Shown here piece by piece: positions 9,742 through 18,700 of a stretch of 64,000 bases of DNA. The first letter of the stretch is position 1. Each line of letters begins with the position of its first letter. Source of the DNA: Novosphingobium sp. PhB165 (GTDB taxonomy: Bacteria > Pseudomonadota > Alphaproteobacteria > Sphingomonadales > Sphingomonadaceae); contig NZ_SLVB01000001.1 in the NCBI RefSeq assembly GCF_004341845.1, positions 124,001-188,000 on the forward strand, read 5' to 3'. The notes below the pieces were generated by a model that was not told the DNA's origin, did not search any database, and saw only the letters and a program-made list of their open reading frames with translations. The position numbers were made by a program, and so were the translations under genes.

Positions 9742-10812
9742 CTAGAACAGCGCCAGTTGTCCGTCGCGGCTGGGCGGGCGGAATTGCGAGCAGTCGAGCA
9801 TCACGTGCGCCTTGCTGAAGCCCAGCCGCTTCATCGCCACGGCAAAGCGGCGGCGGAAGACCTCCGCCCAGACTCCTTCGGGCCGCATGCGGGCGAAGAA
9901 CTTCGGATCGTAGTCGCGCCCGCCGCGCATCGACTGGATCGTGGCCATGACTTTGGCCGCGCGGTCGGGAAAATGGGTGTCCAGCCATTCGCGGAACAGC
10001 GGGGCGACCTCGTGGGGCAGGCGGACCATGATCCACGACACGCTGCGGATGCCTTGCCCGGCCGCAGCTTCGAGAATCTCCTCGATATAGGGATCGGTGA
10101 TCGCCGGGATGACCGGAGCGATCGAAACATGCGCCGGCACGCCAGCCTCTGCCAGCTTGCCGAGCGCGGCGAGCCGCTTGGCGGGCGAGGACGCGCGCGG
10201 TTCGAGCAGGCGCGACAATGCCGGATCCATGCTCGTCACCGAAATCGCGACATGCGTGAGGTTGTGCTGCGCAAGCTGGGTCAACAGGTCGAGATCGTGC
10301 AGCACGCGGTCCGACTTTGTGGTGATCGTCACCGGGTGGCGCACTTCCAGGCAGAATTCGAGCACTTGCCGGGTTATCCGGTAACGTGCCTCGATGGGCT
10401 GATAGGGGTCGGTATTGGTGCCCATGGCGATGGGGGCAGGGCGGTAGCTCGGCTTGGCGAGCGTTTCGCGCAGCAGCTTCACCGCCTGGGGCTTGGCGAA
10501 GAGCTTGGTCTCGAAATCGAGACCGGGCGAGAGGTCGTGATAGGCGTGGGTCGGCCGGGCGAAGCAGTAGATGCAGCCGTGCTCGCAGCCGTTGTAGGCA
10601 TTGATCGAGCGGTCGAAGGGCACATCGGGAGACTTGTTGAAGGACAGGATCGTGCGGGGGTGAAGCTCGATCACTTGCGTGCGCAAAGGCGCTGGCTCCC
10701 CATCGACGAGCGCGGCTTCGTCCAGCCAGTCGCCATCGGCCTCCCGCTGGGGAAGGTTGAAGCGCTTGCTGGCCTGTCCGCTGACGGCGCCTCTTCCTTT
10801 GTGGACTCGCAT
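9742..10812 (-). CDS. PA0069-family radical SAM protein
   Basis: 356 aa beginning MRVHKGRGAVSG. This start is chosen because the upstream 52 codons look noncoding. The radical SAM cluster is Cys76-x3-Cys80-x2-Cys83 (CEHGCIYC) after the typical INAYNGC lead-in, with the spore-photolyase-like region following. Members are widespread but functionally uncharacterised. It is transcribed divergently from the adjacent TetR gene. Confidence 0.88.
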   Translation of the reverse strand: MRVHKGRGAVSGQASKRFNLPQREADGDWLDEAALVDGEPAPLRTQVIELHPRTILSFNKSPDVPFDRSINAYNGCEHGCIYCFARPTHAYHDLSPGLDFETKLFAKPQAVKLLRETLAKPSYRPAPIAMGTNTDPYQPIEARYRITRQVLEFCLEVRHPVTITTKSDRVLHDLDLLTQLAQHNLTHVAISVTSMDPALSRLLEPRASSPAKRLAALGKLAEAGVPAHVSIAPVIPAITDPYIEEILEAAAGQGIRSVSWIMVRLPHEVAPLFREWLDTHFPDRAAKVMATIQSMRGGRDYDPKFFARMRPEGVWAEVFRRRFAVAMKRLGFSKAHVMLDCSQFRPPSRDGQLALF

Positions 10813-10925
10813 GCTGGTAATTTGAACATAAAGGGAACAAATGGCAAGCGAGTCGGTGCTGTTGATGGCTGTGTTGATCTTGTGGTCAGCACGCCCTAGG
10901 CAAGTGCCTCTTAAGAGGAGATCAA

Positions 10926-11513
10926 ATGGCAGGGGCAGTGCGCAGGGTCGGCGCTGAAACGTCCGCAACGCGGGCGCGCATCGTCGAGGCGGCCGTCGAT
11001 CTCATCCGCGATGAAGGCTATGCCGCCGCCAGTACGCGCCGCGTGGCCGCGCGCGCGGGGCTCAAGCCGTCGCTGGTCCATTACTATTTCCCGACCACCG
11101 ACGATCTTCTGCTGGAAGTCTGCCGGCAGGGCGCGGAAGACAGCGACGGTATGATCGAGGAGGCGCTGGCCTCCGAGGATCCGGTGCGTGCACTCTGGCG
11201 CTTCTTCGTCGATACCAGTCGCACGGCGATGTCGCTGGAGTTCATGGCGCTTGCCAACCACCGCCCCGCCGTGCGCGAGAAGATGGCGCAGCACAGCGTC
11301 GCCATGCGCCAGCGACAGGTCGAGATCATCGGACAACTGTTCGGGGAACGGCTGCGTGCGGTTGACGGTTTCGATCCGGCAGGCCTGTCCGTGCTGCTGG
11401 CGGGCATCGGCCGCTGCATTGTCATGGAAGAAGCGCTGGGCGTCACGGCAGGTCATGAACAGGCCCGGGCGATCGTCGAATCCTGGCTGACCCGGCTGGA
11501 AACGCGCGCCTGA
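10926..11513 (+). CDS. TetR/AcrR family transcriptional regulator
   Basis: 195 aa. The N-terminal helix-turn-helix (about residues 16-60) includes ARIVEAAVDLIRDEGY and GLKPSLVHYYF, the standard TetR recognition-helix end. The ligand domain is not recognisable. A clear AGAGGAG lies 6 nt before the ATG. It is divergent from the radical SAM gene and upstream of two dioxygenase genes, either of which could be its target (inference). Confidence 0.9.
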   Translation: MAGAVRRVGAETSATRARIVEAAVDLIRDEGYAAASTRRVAARAGLKPSLVHYYFPTTDDLLLEVCRQGAEDSDGMIEEALASEDPVRALWRFFVDTSRTAMSLEFMALANHRPAVREKMAQHSVAMRQRQVEIIGQLFGERLRAVDGFDPAGLSVLLAGIGRCIVMEEALGVTAGHEQARAIVESWLTRLETRA

Positions 11514-11647
11514 AACGCATCCAAACACGCAAGGGCGATTGATCGCAGTGGCAATCGCCTGCCGGTTTGAACAGGCGTTCAGTCCATGGTAGCGGACCCT
11601 CCAAGCGCCGCAGAGCGGTGCAAGATGAAATTTGGAGAGTTTGCACG

Positions 11648-12493
11648 ATGTCGGTCGACACGAAGACCCAGCTGAAGGCGGAAAATCTCAAGCCGAAAAT
11701 CGGCAGCCGCGTTCTCAATACCACGGAAGAATTGCTCTCGGGCGAAATCGCCACCGAAATCCGCGAGCTTCTGGAAGCGCGCGGCGTGCTGGTCTTCCCG
11801 GAAGTGAACTTCTCGGACGAGGAACAGATCGCCTTCACCAAGACGCTCGGCACGTTCGCGCCTGAGCGCAAGGGTGGCGACGAAGTGATCTCGAAGATCA
11901 CGCTCGACGCCAAGGAAAACCCGATGGCGGCCGAGTACCTCAAGGGCTCGCTTTATTGGCATATCGACGGTACCCGCAACGACGTGCCGATCCTGGCCTC
12001 GCTGCTGTCGTGCCGCGTGCCGAGCCCCAAGGGCACCGGCAACACCGGCTTCGCCAATACCTACGCCGCATTCGAGGACCTGCCTGCCGACAAGCAGGCC
12101 GAGTACGAGCAATACCGCGTGGTCCACGGCCCCTGGGCCAGCCTGTTCTACTATGAGCCGGAACCCAGCCTCGCCAAGCTTCAGGGCTATGCCCAGATCG
12201 GCGAGCAGGAATTGCCGCTCGTCTGGAAGCACGCTTCGGGCCGCAAGAGCCTCGTGATCGGCTGCACCAGCGCTCAGGTCGTCGGCAAGTCGGCGCTGGA
12301 AAGCGCGATGATCATCCATGGCCTGCGTGAATGGGCCACCGGTCCCGAGTTCACCTACAGCCACGAATGGGAAGTCGGCGATCTCGTCATGTGGGACAAC
12401 ACCGGCACGATGCACCGCGCCGAGGCCTATGACCCGACCTGCGGGCGCATGATGCATCGCACCAAGCTGGAGGGCGAAGAGCCTTTCGAATAA
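11648..12493 (+). CDS. TauD/TfdA family 2-oxoglutarate dioxygenase, paralogue 1
   Basis: 281 aa. The iron-binding facial triad is visible as H-x-D in WHIDGT (about residues 105-107) and a distal His in TMHRA near the C-terminus, followed by the Arg-bearing 2-oxoglutarate site (HRTKLEG). This class oxidises substrates such as taurine or phenoxyalkanoates with decarboxylation of 2-oxoglutarate. ATG 11,648 starts MSVDTKTQL; the upstream extension is not conserved-looking. It is paralogous to the next gene. Confidence 0.9.
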   Translation: MSVDTKTQLKAENLKPKIGSRVLNTTEELLSGEIATEIRELLEARGVLVFPEVNFSDEEQIAFTKTLGTFAPERKGGDEVISKITLDAKENPMAAEYLKGSLYWHIDGTRNDVPILASLLSCRVPSPKGTGNTGFANTYAAFEDLPADKQAEYEQYRVVHGPWASLFYYEPEPSLAKLQGYAQIGEQELPLVWKHASGRKSLVIGCTSAQVVGKSALESAMIIHGLREWATGPEFTYSHEWEVGDLVMWDNTGTMHRAEAYDPTCGRMMHRTKLEGEEPFE

Positions 12494-12556
12494 GGGATTT
12501 TGAGAAAGAGGGTTGGCTTGACGGCGTCGGGGGGCGCCGTCCCGCCGTCCTTTGAA

Positions 12557-12587
12557 GCCCGTCGGACTCCGGTCCGGCGGGCTTTTT
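12557..12587 (+). terminator. Intrinsic terminator after dioxygenase 1
   Basis: Stem GCCCGtCGGAC pairs with GTCCGgCGGGC around TCCG and is followed by TTTTT. It separates the two dioxygenase genes into independent transcripts. Confidence 0.85.
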
Positions 12588-12694
12588 CGATTTCGGCCGT
12601 TTCCTCCCCATGAGCCCCTATCCTTGACGCTGTTCGGATGCGTGCTGTACCCATGTTCAGCAGAAGCGCCAAAGAGCGCATGGGAGAGTATTCG

Positions 12695-13552
12695 ATGGCA
12701 ACGACTTCGACTCCATCCGTTCATTGGGACGTTTCCGATGCCGCGCCCGATATCGGCGCCGTAATTCGGGCCGACAAGGAAACCCTGCTGTCCGGCAGGC
12801 GCGCCGCCGAGATCCGTGAGCTGCTGGAAGCGCGCGGCGTTCTGGTGTTTCCCGAGGCCCATCTGAGCGACGAAGAACAGATCGCCTTCACCAAGACGCT
12901 CGGCACCTTCGCGCACGAAATTCACGAGCAGAACGGCAAGAAGGGCGACAACGTCTACCCGATCACGATGGACTCGCGCATCAATCCCAATGCCGATTAC
13001 CTGAAAGGCGCGTTTTTCTGGCATATCGACGGCACCATGTCGCAAGTGCCGATCCGCGCTTCGATCCTGTCGAGCCGCAAGCTTTCGGCAGAGGGCGGAG
13101 ACACCGAGTTCTGCAATACTTATGCCGCCTACGACGCGCTTCCCGATGAGGACAAGGCCGCAATCGAGCGGCTTCAGGTGGTTCACTCGCTCTGGCGCTC
13201 GCAGCTCTATCACCAGCCCGAGCCAAGCCATGAACTGCTGATGGCCTGGAAGTCGCGTGGCGAAAACACGCTGCCGCTGGTATGGACTCATGAATCGGGC
13301 CGCAAGTCGCTGGTGCTCGGCAATACCGCGCAGCAGGTCGTGGGCATGGACTGGGGCAAGAGTGAGGAACTGCTGGTGCGCCTGCGCGATTGGGCGACGC
13401 AGCCGCGCTTCGTCTATCGCCACAAGTGGTCGCTGGGCGAGACGGTGATCTGGGACAATACCGGCACCATGCACCGCGCCACCTGGTATCCGACCGACAG
13501 CGGCCGGTTGATGCACCGCACCAAGCTGGAGGGCGAGGAAGCTTTCGCCTGA
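12695..13552 (+). CDS. TauD/TfdA family 2-oxoglutarate dioxygenase, paralogue 2
   Basis: 285 aa starting MATTSTPSV, with GGGAGAG 7 nt upstream of ATG 12,695. It carries the same triad (WHIDGT; TMHRATWY) and long identical stretches with the preceding gene (ELLEARGVLVFPE, EEQIAFTKTLGTFA), so this is a tandem duplication that has since diverged. A terminator between the copies argues for separate regulation and probably different substrates. Confidence 0.9.
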   Translation: MATTSTPSVHWDVSDAAPDIGAVIRADKETLLSGRRAAEIRELLEARGVLVFPEAHLSDEEQIAFTKTLGTFAHEIHEQNGKKGDNVYPITMDSRINPNADYLKGAFFWHIDGTMSQVPIRASILSSRKLSAEGGDTEFCNTYAAYDALPDEDKAAIERLQVVHSLWRSQLYHQPEPSHELLMAWKSRGENTLPLVWTHESGRKSLVLGNTAQQVVGMDWGKSEELLVRLRDWATQPRFVYRHKWSLGETVIWDNTGTMHRATWYPTDSGRLMHRTKLEGEEAFA

Positions 13553-13600
13553 CGGTGACGCGTCCGGGGCAGCGGACCTGCGGCCTTCATTTACAATGCC

Positions 13601-13752
13601 CCGTCATCCCCGCGTAGGCGGGGATCCCGCTCTCTATTATGCACGCAGAGACGCGGAGACGCAGAGAGATCGTTGGCCGCACGACCTCTTTGCGTCTCCG
13701 CGTCTCTGCGTGAACCAAAGAAGCGGGGCCCCCGCCTTCGCGGGGGCGACGG
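13601..13752. repeat. Composite inverted REP element, copy 2, with nested hairpin
   Basis: The outer arms (13,601-13,633 and 13,720-13,752) match copy 1 at 7,960. Between them lies a second, unrelated inverted repeat: 13,642-13,668 pairs with 13,686-13,712 (CACGCAGAGACGCGGAGACG and its complement) with one mismatch over 27 bp. This looks like one palindromic element inserted inside another. The 13,553-13,870 gap holds only this and the icd terminator. Confidence 0.75.
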
Positions 13753-13805
13753 GGTTTAAACGGCCAGATTCAATTCGCCGACAGTCCGACGGTCTGAAGT
13801 CGCCC

Positions 13806-13839
13806 AAAAGAAAAACCCCCCGCCTTTCGACGGAGGGTC
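13806..13839 (-). terminator. Intrinsic terminator of icd
   Basis: On the minus strand, ACCCTCCGTC pairs with GGCGGGGGGT around GAAA, followed by TTTTTCTTTT, 32 bases past the icd stop. Confidence 0.9.
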
Positions 13840-13870
13840 TTCTTCGAACTCAGGTCCGGTCAGGCAGGGC

Positions 13871-15094
13871 TCAGGCCCAGGTTGCCATCTCGGTTTCGAG
13901 GTTCTTGACGATTTCCTCGAAGAACTGCTCGGTGGTCATCCAGTTCTGGTCCGGACCGATCAGCAGCGCGAGGTCCTTGGTCATCTTGCCGCTTTCGACG
14001 GTCTCGATGCAGATGCGCTCGATGGTCTCGGCGAACTTCACGACTTCCGGGGTCTCGTCGAACTTGCCGCGGTACATGAGGCCGCGCGTCCAGGCGAAGA
14101 TCGAGGCGATCGGGTTGGTCGAGGTCGCCTTGCCCTGCTGGTGCTGGCGGTAGTGACGGGTCACGGTGCCGTGGGCGGCTTCGGCCTCAACGGTCTTGCC
14201 GTCGGGCGCCATGAGGACCGAGGTCATCAGGCCCAGCGAGCCGAAGCCCTGTGCAACGGTGTCCGACTGCACGTCGCCGTCGTAGTTCTTGCAGGCCCAG
14301 ACGAACTTGCCCGACCACTTGAGCGCCGAGGCGACCATGTCGTCGATCAGGCGGTGTTCGTAGGTGATGCCGGCGTCCTTGAACTTCGCGGCAAAGCCTT
14401 CGTTGTCGAAGACTTCCTGGAACAGATCCTTGAAGCGGCCGTCATAGGCCTTGAGGATGGTGTTCTTGGTCGAGAGGTACACCGGCCACTTGAGGTTCAG
14501 GCCGTAGTTGAACGAAGCGCGTGCGAAGTCGCGGATCGATTCGTCCAGGTTGTACATCGCCATGGCGACGCCCGGAGCCGGGAAGTCGAACACGTCGAGG
14601 TCGATCTTCTCGCCGTTTTCGCCGTCCCAGACGAGGCGCAGCTTGCCGGCGCCCGGGATCAGGGTGTCGGTGGCCTTGTACTGGTCGCCGAAAGCGTGAC
14701 GGCCGACCACGATCGGGTCGGTCCAGCCGGGAACCAGGCGGGGCACGTTCGAGATCACGATCGGCTCGCGGAACACGACGCCGCCCAGGATGTTGCGGAT
14801 CGTGCCGTTGGGCGACTTCCACATCTTCTTGAGGTTGAACTCGGTGACGCGCGCTTCGTCGGGGGTGATGGTGGCGCACTTCACGGCAACGCCGCATTCC
14901 TTGGTGGCGTTGGCGGCATCGACGGTGATCTGGTCGTTCGTCTCGTCACGCTTCTCGACCGAGAGGTCGTAGTACTTGAGATCGATATCGAGATAGGGAA
15001 GGATCAGTCGTTCACGGATCCACTGCCAGATGATCCGCGTCATTTCATCGCCGTCCATCTCGACGATGGGGTTCTTGACCTTGATTTTCGCCAT
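13871..15094 (-). CDS. icd: NADP-dependent isocitrate dehydrogenase
   Basis: TCA-cycle enzyme converting isocitrate to 2-oxoglutarate. The 407-aa product starts [20 protein letters not shown], the hallmark of the eukaryote-like (type II) homodimeric NADP IDH common in alphaproteobacteria. Metal- and substrate-binding motifs (YDGDVQSD, the Asp-containing LIDDMVA) and the NADP region [11 protein letters not shown] are present. ATG 15,094 is chosen; the longer frame to 15,184 lacks family similarity. A strong terminator follows. Confidence 0.96.
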   Translation of the reverse strand: MAKIKVKNPIVEMDGDEMTRIIWQWIRERLILPYLDIDLKYYDLSVEKRDETNDQITVDAANATKECGVAVKCATITPDEARVTEFNLKKMWKSPNGTIRNILGGVVFREPIVISNVPRLVPGWTDPIVVGRHAFGDQYKATDTLIPGAGKLRLVWDGENGEKIDLDVFDFPAPGVAMAMYNLDESIRDFARASFNYGLNLKWPVYLSTKNTILKAYDGRFKDLFQEVFDNEGFAAKFKDAGITYEHRLIDDMVASALKWSGKFVWACKNYDGDVQSDTVAQGFGSLGLMTSVLMAPDGKTVEAEAAHGTVTRHYRQHQQGKATSTNPIASIFAWTRGLMYRGKFDETPEVVKFAETIERICIETVESGKMTKDLALLIGPDQNWMTTEQFFEEIVKNLETEMATWA

Positions 15095-15243
15095 TTCTGA
15101 AACTCCCCTGGGGATGAGATTTGCGGGTCTCTTAGGCAGCAGTGGGGCGCTTAGCAAGGCAGGTATCGGCCCGGCGGCGCGCAATGCGCGGCACCGGACT
15201 TGCGCGGCGCGGTATCGTCCGGACGGTCTCGGAAGCGTCGGGC

Positions 15244-16515
15244 TTATCCGTGTCCGTCATGGTCGCCGTGGACCTTGCGCAGCCGGTGCGTGGTCCAGGC
15301 GACGAAGGCGATGACGAAGGGCACGCTCACGCCGGTCGCCAGTTCGTAATCGGGCCAATGCCATGCCGCGTGCGAGGCCTTGGCAAGATAACCGACCAGG
15401 CTCACGGCATAGTAGGAGATCGCAGCCACCGAGAGCCCCTCGACGGTCTGCTGGAGGCGCAGTTGCATGGCGTTGCGCCGGTCGAGCGAGGCCAGCAGAT
15501 CGCGGTTCTGAGCGGCGATTTCGGTGTCGATCCTTGTGCGCAATAGCTCGGCGGTCCAGGTGACGCGGCCTGCAAGATCGTCGAGGCGTTGTACGAAGCT
15601 GGCGCAAGTCTGCACTGCCGGGTGAAGGCGGCGCTGGGTGAAGCCGACCAGCGTCTGCCCGCCGCCCACCGCGCTGACGGCCAGCGAGCCCACCCGGTCG
15701 TCGCAGATCGCGGCATAGGCGGCGGTCGCGCTCATGCGGTAGCGGGTCGATGCGGTGATCTGCGCAAGGCGCGAGCCGAGTTCGCCGATGGCATGGAGCA
15801 ATTCCTCGCGCGGGCGCGTGGCGCGATCGATATCGCCGCTGAGATGGGCGAGGCTCTGCTCGATCTGGCGCAGCTCCGGCCCGTGGCGCTGCGCTTCCGG
15901 CAGGCCGAGCAGCGCGAGCTTGCGGTAATTGCCGAGTTCCAGCAGCGACTGGGCGAGAGCTGGGATCCGGCGCGGATCGTCATCGCGCACGGCCACGAAC
16001 ATGCGTCCGAAGCCGCCATGGAGCCGGAAGTCGGACCAGATCCGCGCCATGCCGTCGTGAACGTCGCAGACGACCAGATCGTTGGCGTGAAACCACTGTT
16101 CGAGATGCTCGGGCAAGCGGGCGGGATCGCCGGTGCGCGCAATCGCCAGAAAGCTGGAGCGGATGATCTCGCCCGGCATGCGGTCCAGCCACTGCGCCAC
16201 GAACGGGGCGAAGGCGGTCTCGTCGAAGGGGGCATCGAAGGCGCCGGGGATGATGAAGCTGTATGTGGTGAATTCGCTGTGGCGTTCCCAGACCAGCGTA
16301 GCGCCGCCCAGATCGAGAATCGCGTGCTTGGCACCATCGGCGCCGAAGTGCGCGGCGGCGGCGTCGAGTTCGGCATCGTCCGCCAGCAGCATGATTTGCA
16401 TAAGCCGGGCCGGCGCGGAGAACGGCGGCAGCTTGCGGCTGTGCATTTCGGCCGTCAGGCTTGCGCGTTCGGGCCGGCTGCGTCGTGCCATTTCCGTGCG
16501 AATATCGTCGAACAT
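15244..16515 (-). CDS. DUF3422 family membrane protein
   Basis: 423 aa. The N-terminal half matches the DUF3422 pattern ([17 protein letters not shown] near 26-42; [15 protein letters not shown] near 74-88). The C-terminal part has two membrane helices (about 367-386 and 396-414: [18 protein letters not shown] and [17 protein letters not shown]) preceded by a coiled-coil-like region. The function of the family is unknown. It is the last host gene before the prophage boundary. Confidence 0.88.
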   Translation of the reverse strand: MFDDIRTEMARRSRPERASLTAEMHSRKLPPFSAPARLMQIMLLADDAELDAAAAHFGADGAKHAILDLGGATLVWERHSEFTTYSFIIPGAFDAPFDETAFAPFVAQWLDRMPGEIIRSSFLAIARTGDPARLPEHLEQWFHANDLVVCDVHDGMARIWSDFRLHGGFGRMFVAVRDDDPRRIPALAQSLLELGNYRKLALLGLPEAQRHGPELRQIEQSLAHLSGDIDRATRPREELLHAIGELGSRLAQITASTRYRMSATAAYAAICDDRVGSLAVSAVGGGQTLVGFTQRRLHPAVQTCASFVQRLDDLAGRVTWTAELLRTRIDTEIAAQNRDLLASLDRRNAMQLRLQQTVEGLSVAAISYYAVSLVGYLAKASHAAWHWPDYELATGVSVPFVIAFVAWTTHRLRKVHGDHDGHG

Positions 16516-16668
16516 GGCAGGGCCCCCGGACTTGCGCAGGGCAAGTTCTCGCCTTGAGGCGAAACAGGCAAGCGCGAAGAGCGGTGCGGCAGTTGTCTTT
16601 TTCGGGATGGGGCCGGGACCCGCGCTTCACGCAAAATTTGCGTTTGTCGCGGCGTCGGGAGCCTAAAG

Positions 16669-16704
16669 AAAAACCCCGCTAAGCCCTTGGCTTACGGGGT
16701 TTTC
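16669..16704 (-). terminator. Intrinsic terminator of the host tRNA-Val gene
   Basis: On the minus strand, AACCCCGTAAGC pairs with GCTTAGCGGGGTT, followed by TTTTTCTTT. It sits 5 bases beyond the CCA end of the tRNA fragment and marks host DNA to the left of the attachment site. Confidence 0.85.
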
Positions 16705-16709
16705 TCGAA

Positions 16710-16755
16710 TGGTGGGCGTAGCAAGGATTGAACTTGCGACCCCTACGATGTCAAC
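16710..16755 (-). other. Prophage attachment site: 3' fragment of tRNA-Val(GAC)
   Basis: On the minus strand this encodes a tRNA 3' half. The anticodon loop is TTGACAT (anticodon GAC at 16,750-16,752), followed by the 3' anticodon stem CGTAG, T-arm GCAAG-TTCAATC-CTTGC, acceptor strand TACGCCC, discriminator A and CCA. The sequence further 5' does not form a D arm or a GGGCGTA acceptor strand, so the gene is incomplete. Because the fragment is joined to the host terminator, the complete tRNA should be at the far prophage end, outside this window. Confidence 0.8.
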
Positions 16756-16967
16756 ATATCGGCGAGACTCGTTTTCGGCGGAAATGCGAGGTTTTGAACC
16801 TCGCCGAATCGCCGGATATGCGGAACGAGCCATGAACAAACGGCAATGTCGGGTGAATTTCACCCGAACTTCACCCGACAAATATGGCGCGTGCGAATCG
16901 GCATCGGTGACCGTGACTGCGCGCGTGGGTCTCGAACCTGCGGCCCTCGAATTGCGGAGCGCGAATC
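16756..16967. other. Noncoding left end of the prophage
   Basis: About 210 bases between the att fragment and the first phage gene. It holds a perfect palindrome (GCGAGGTT, TTG, AACCTCGC at about 16,786-16,804). Another tRNA-like T-arm echo lies near 16,925-16,965, but no complete tRNA can be folded. An 88-codon frame through this DNA is a tRNA-derived artefact. Confidence 0.4.
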
Positions 16968-17258
16968 ATGGCTGATCTCATCATCCCCGTGAAGGGCATC
17001 TACTTCGACGCGATTCGCGATGGCACGAAGTCGCATGAGTTCCGCGAGCGCAAGCCGAGCTGGGCCAAGAAGCTTGAGGGCCGGACCTATCGCCACGTCG
17101 TGATGCTGCGGGGCTATCCCAAGGGTGGCGGCGTCGAGGGCGTGACCCGGCTGACGCGGGTATGGCGCGGATTCGATCTGCGCACGATCCAGCATGAGCA
17201 CTTCGGGCCCGAATCGGTCGAGGTGTTCGCGATCGATGTTTCGGAGGCGGCGGTATGA
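16968..17258 (+). CDS. ASCH/PUA-like small phage protein
   Basis: 96 aa. The pattern IPVKGIYFDAIRDGTKSHEFRERKPSW near the N-terminus, then HVVMLRGYPKGG, resembles ASCH-domain proteins (a PUA-like RNA-binding beta barrel), where the G-x-K-x-x-E-x-R motif lies in a putative binding groove. It is the first gene of a rightward run with 4-8-nt overlaps (next start at 17,255). The function is probably RNA- or nucleotide-related; this is inference. Confidence 0.6.
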   Translation: MADLIIPVKGIYFDAIRDGTKSHEFRERKPSWAKKLEGRTYRHVVMLRGYPKGGGVEGVTRLTRVWRGFDLRTIQHEHFGPESVEVFAIDVSEAAV

Positions 17259-17689
17259 GCGGATGGCCCGAAATCGAGTATGACGATTGCTATCCGGTGG
17301 ACGAGGATTTCGTCGAATGGGGCGTTGTCTCTTCACCTAAGCTGGACATGGCGAAGGCTGGTGAGTGGCTGCTCCGGGAACTGCCCCGCGCGGCCGAGCA
17401 CATGTGCTGCTCCTGCCGCGTCCGGAAGGGCAAGAACAGCTTTGGTGAAGCGGTCCTGCTGATCGAGTTCAGCACGTCAGGATGGTCGGGTGCAGAAAGC
17501 ATCATCGCGCTTATCGAGCGGCGCGTGGATCTAAGGCATCACATGCTGAGCTGGCGCCGGGGCGGACACTACGTGTTCGAGGTCAAGGCGCCGCCACCCC
17601 GGCCAATATCCGAAGTTCGCGCCCAAGCATGGGCGACCCGCCGCGCCAAGTACGGTGAGCGCGGCCATCATGGGAGCTATTCGCGATGA
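17255..17689 (+). CDS. Hypothetical phage protein
   Basis: 144 aa, soluble, with an acidic N-terminus (EIEYDDCYPVDEDF) and a CCSCRVRKGK cysteine cluster near residues 50-60 that could bind metal. No family is recognised. It overlaps both neighbours by 4 nt (ATGA), so it is part of one translationally coupled unit. Confidence 0.6.
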   Translation: MSGWPEIEYDDCYPVDEDFVEWGVVSSPKLDMAKAGEWLLRELPRAAEHMCCSCRVRKGKNSFGEAVLLIEFSTSGWSGAESIIALIERRVDLRHHMLSWRRGGHYVFEVKAPPPRPISEVRAQAWATRRAKYGERGHHGSYSR

Positions 17690-18249
17690 CCATGCCTGAG
17701 ACCACCCAGAGCGATCTTGTTGAGCAGCTTGAAGCCTGGTCAGACATCGACGCTGAGTATGGGCACCACGAGAGGTCACAGGCGCTCGCGCAGGCCGCCG
17801 CCGAGATCACCCGCCTGCGCGCCGATTCTGAACGCCTCCGGACGATCGAAAACCAGATCGACGGCGGCCGGTTCAACGAATGGCCTACTGCGACTTTCGC
17901 GGGCCAGCTTCGCATGCAGTCGCGTGACAGCCTGGACCCCGAATACAGCCAGTTCATGGCGGCCACGGCGACCCACTTGGGAATTCTGAGTGGGCAGTGT
18001 GATGCGCAGCGGGAGATCGCTGAGCGCGCGAAGGAGAATGCTGCCCGCCTTCGCGCCCAATGCGAGGCGATGGCCGCCGCGATGGAGCCGTTCGCGAAAA
18101 GCGGCTCCATCGCTGGTGAGCGCAACCCTTACGGCGACTTCTACGCCTACCGTCCCGCCGCTGGCGATGAATACGCGATCTTTGGTGACCACCTGAGAGA
18201 GGCGAATCGAGTGTTCGCCGCCTACCGCCAGGAGACCCCCCATGTCTGA
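17686..18249 (+). CDS. Hypothetical phage protein with coiled coil
   Basis: 187 aa. Heptad-like segments at about 25-55 (QALAQAAAEITRLRADSERLR) and 105-140 (AKENAARLRAQCEAMAAAM) predict coiled coils. The C-terminal part (NPYGDFYAYRPAAGDEYAIFGDH) recalls Ead/Ea22-like accessory proteins of phages, but the identity is not secure. Its stop lies just inside the next gene. Confidence 0.6.
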   Translation: MTMPETTQSDLVEQLEAWSDIDAEYGHHERSQALAQAAAEITRLRADSERLRTIENQIDGGRFNEWPTATFAGQLRMQSRDSLDPEYSQFMAATATHLGILSGQCDAQREIAERAKENAARLRAQCEAMAAAMEPFAKSGSIAGERNPYGDFYAYRPAAGDEYAIFGDHLREANRVFAAYRQETPHV

Positions 18250-18628
18250 CGCAAAGCCGCACCGCGTCCAGCTTCGCCGCACCAAGGGCTGGCGGATGCC
18301 GGAGAACACCGTGAAGGTTTCGCGGCCTGGCAAGTTCGGCAATCCCTTCGTAATCGGCGAGACCGCGCACGTGTGGCATCGGCCTGGTACGGCGCCTGGA
18401 TGGCCCACCGAACCGCTCTACATCGACCGCTTCCGCGTCGTTGCGGCTTGGCACGCGGTTGAGCTGTTCCGTAAGGCTATGGAGGGGGATCCTGAATGGT
18501 ATCCCGCAGCGGAACATTGCTGGACGCTGCCCGATCTGACCGCTTTGCGCGGCAAAAACTTAGCCTGCTTCTGTTCGCTCGATCAGCCCTGCCACGCCGA
18601 CGTACTACTCGAACTCGCGAACGAGTAG
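18242..18628 (+). CDS. DUF4326 domain protein
   Basis: 128 aa matching the DUF4326 pattern: RVQLRRTKGWRMPENTVKVS and GKFGNPFVIG at the start, and LRGKNLACFCSLDQPCHADV at the C-terminus with Cys residues that may bind metal. The family is common in phages and plasmids and has no proven function. It ends the GC-rich accessory run; the next gene has a quite different base composition. Confidence 0.85.
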   Translation: MSDAKPHRVQLRRTKGWRMPENTVKVSRPGKFGNPFVIGETAHVWHRPGTAPGWPTEPLYIDRFRVVAAWHAVELFRKAMEGDPEWYPAAEHCWTLPDLTALRGKNLACFCSLDQPCHADVLLELANE

Positions 18629-18667
18629 TCAAGAGGGCTCGATTTCCCCGTCCTGCCGATTATATGT

Positions 18668-18700
18668 CAGTCGATTGGGGGGGGGCGGCTTCTTAATGAC
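18668..18700 (+). repeat. G9 homopolymer upstream of a membrane-protein gene
   Basis: A run of nine G at 18,677-18,685 lies 10 bases before the ATG at 18,696. An upstream ATG (18,664) is one frame off; addition of a single G would fuse it in frame with the following gene. Such tracts are prone to slippage. Confidence 0.5.

Noticed and set aside
9644..10840. 398-codon frame overlapping the radical SAM gene on the same strand
   Set aside because: Arg/Pro-rich, no motif; the real frame has the CxxxCxxC cluster.
11579..13516. 645-codon frame antisense to both dioxygenases
   Set aside because: It spans a terminator and two genes with clear motifs on the other strand.
14141..15100. 319-codon frame antisense to icd
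   Set aside because: Shadow frame; icd carries full family motifs.
16710..16785. Complete tRNA gene
   Set aside because: Only the 3' half folds; no D arm and no 5' acceptor strand complementary to TACGCCC is found.
16925..16967. Second tRNA-like segment at the prophage left end
   Set aside because: A TTCGA-type loop is present on the minus strand, but the flanking stem does not pair and no anticodon arm can be formed.
16709..16975. 88-codon frame across the attachment site (begins MVGVARIELATP)
   Set aside because: The first part is a translation of the tRNA-Val fragment, a common annotation artefact; the rest has no domain and overlaps noncoding phage-end DNA.
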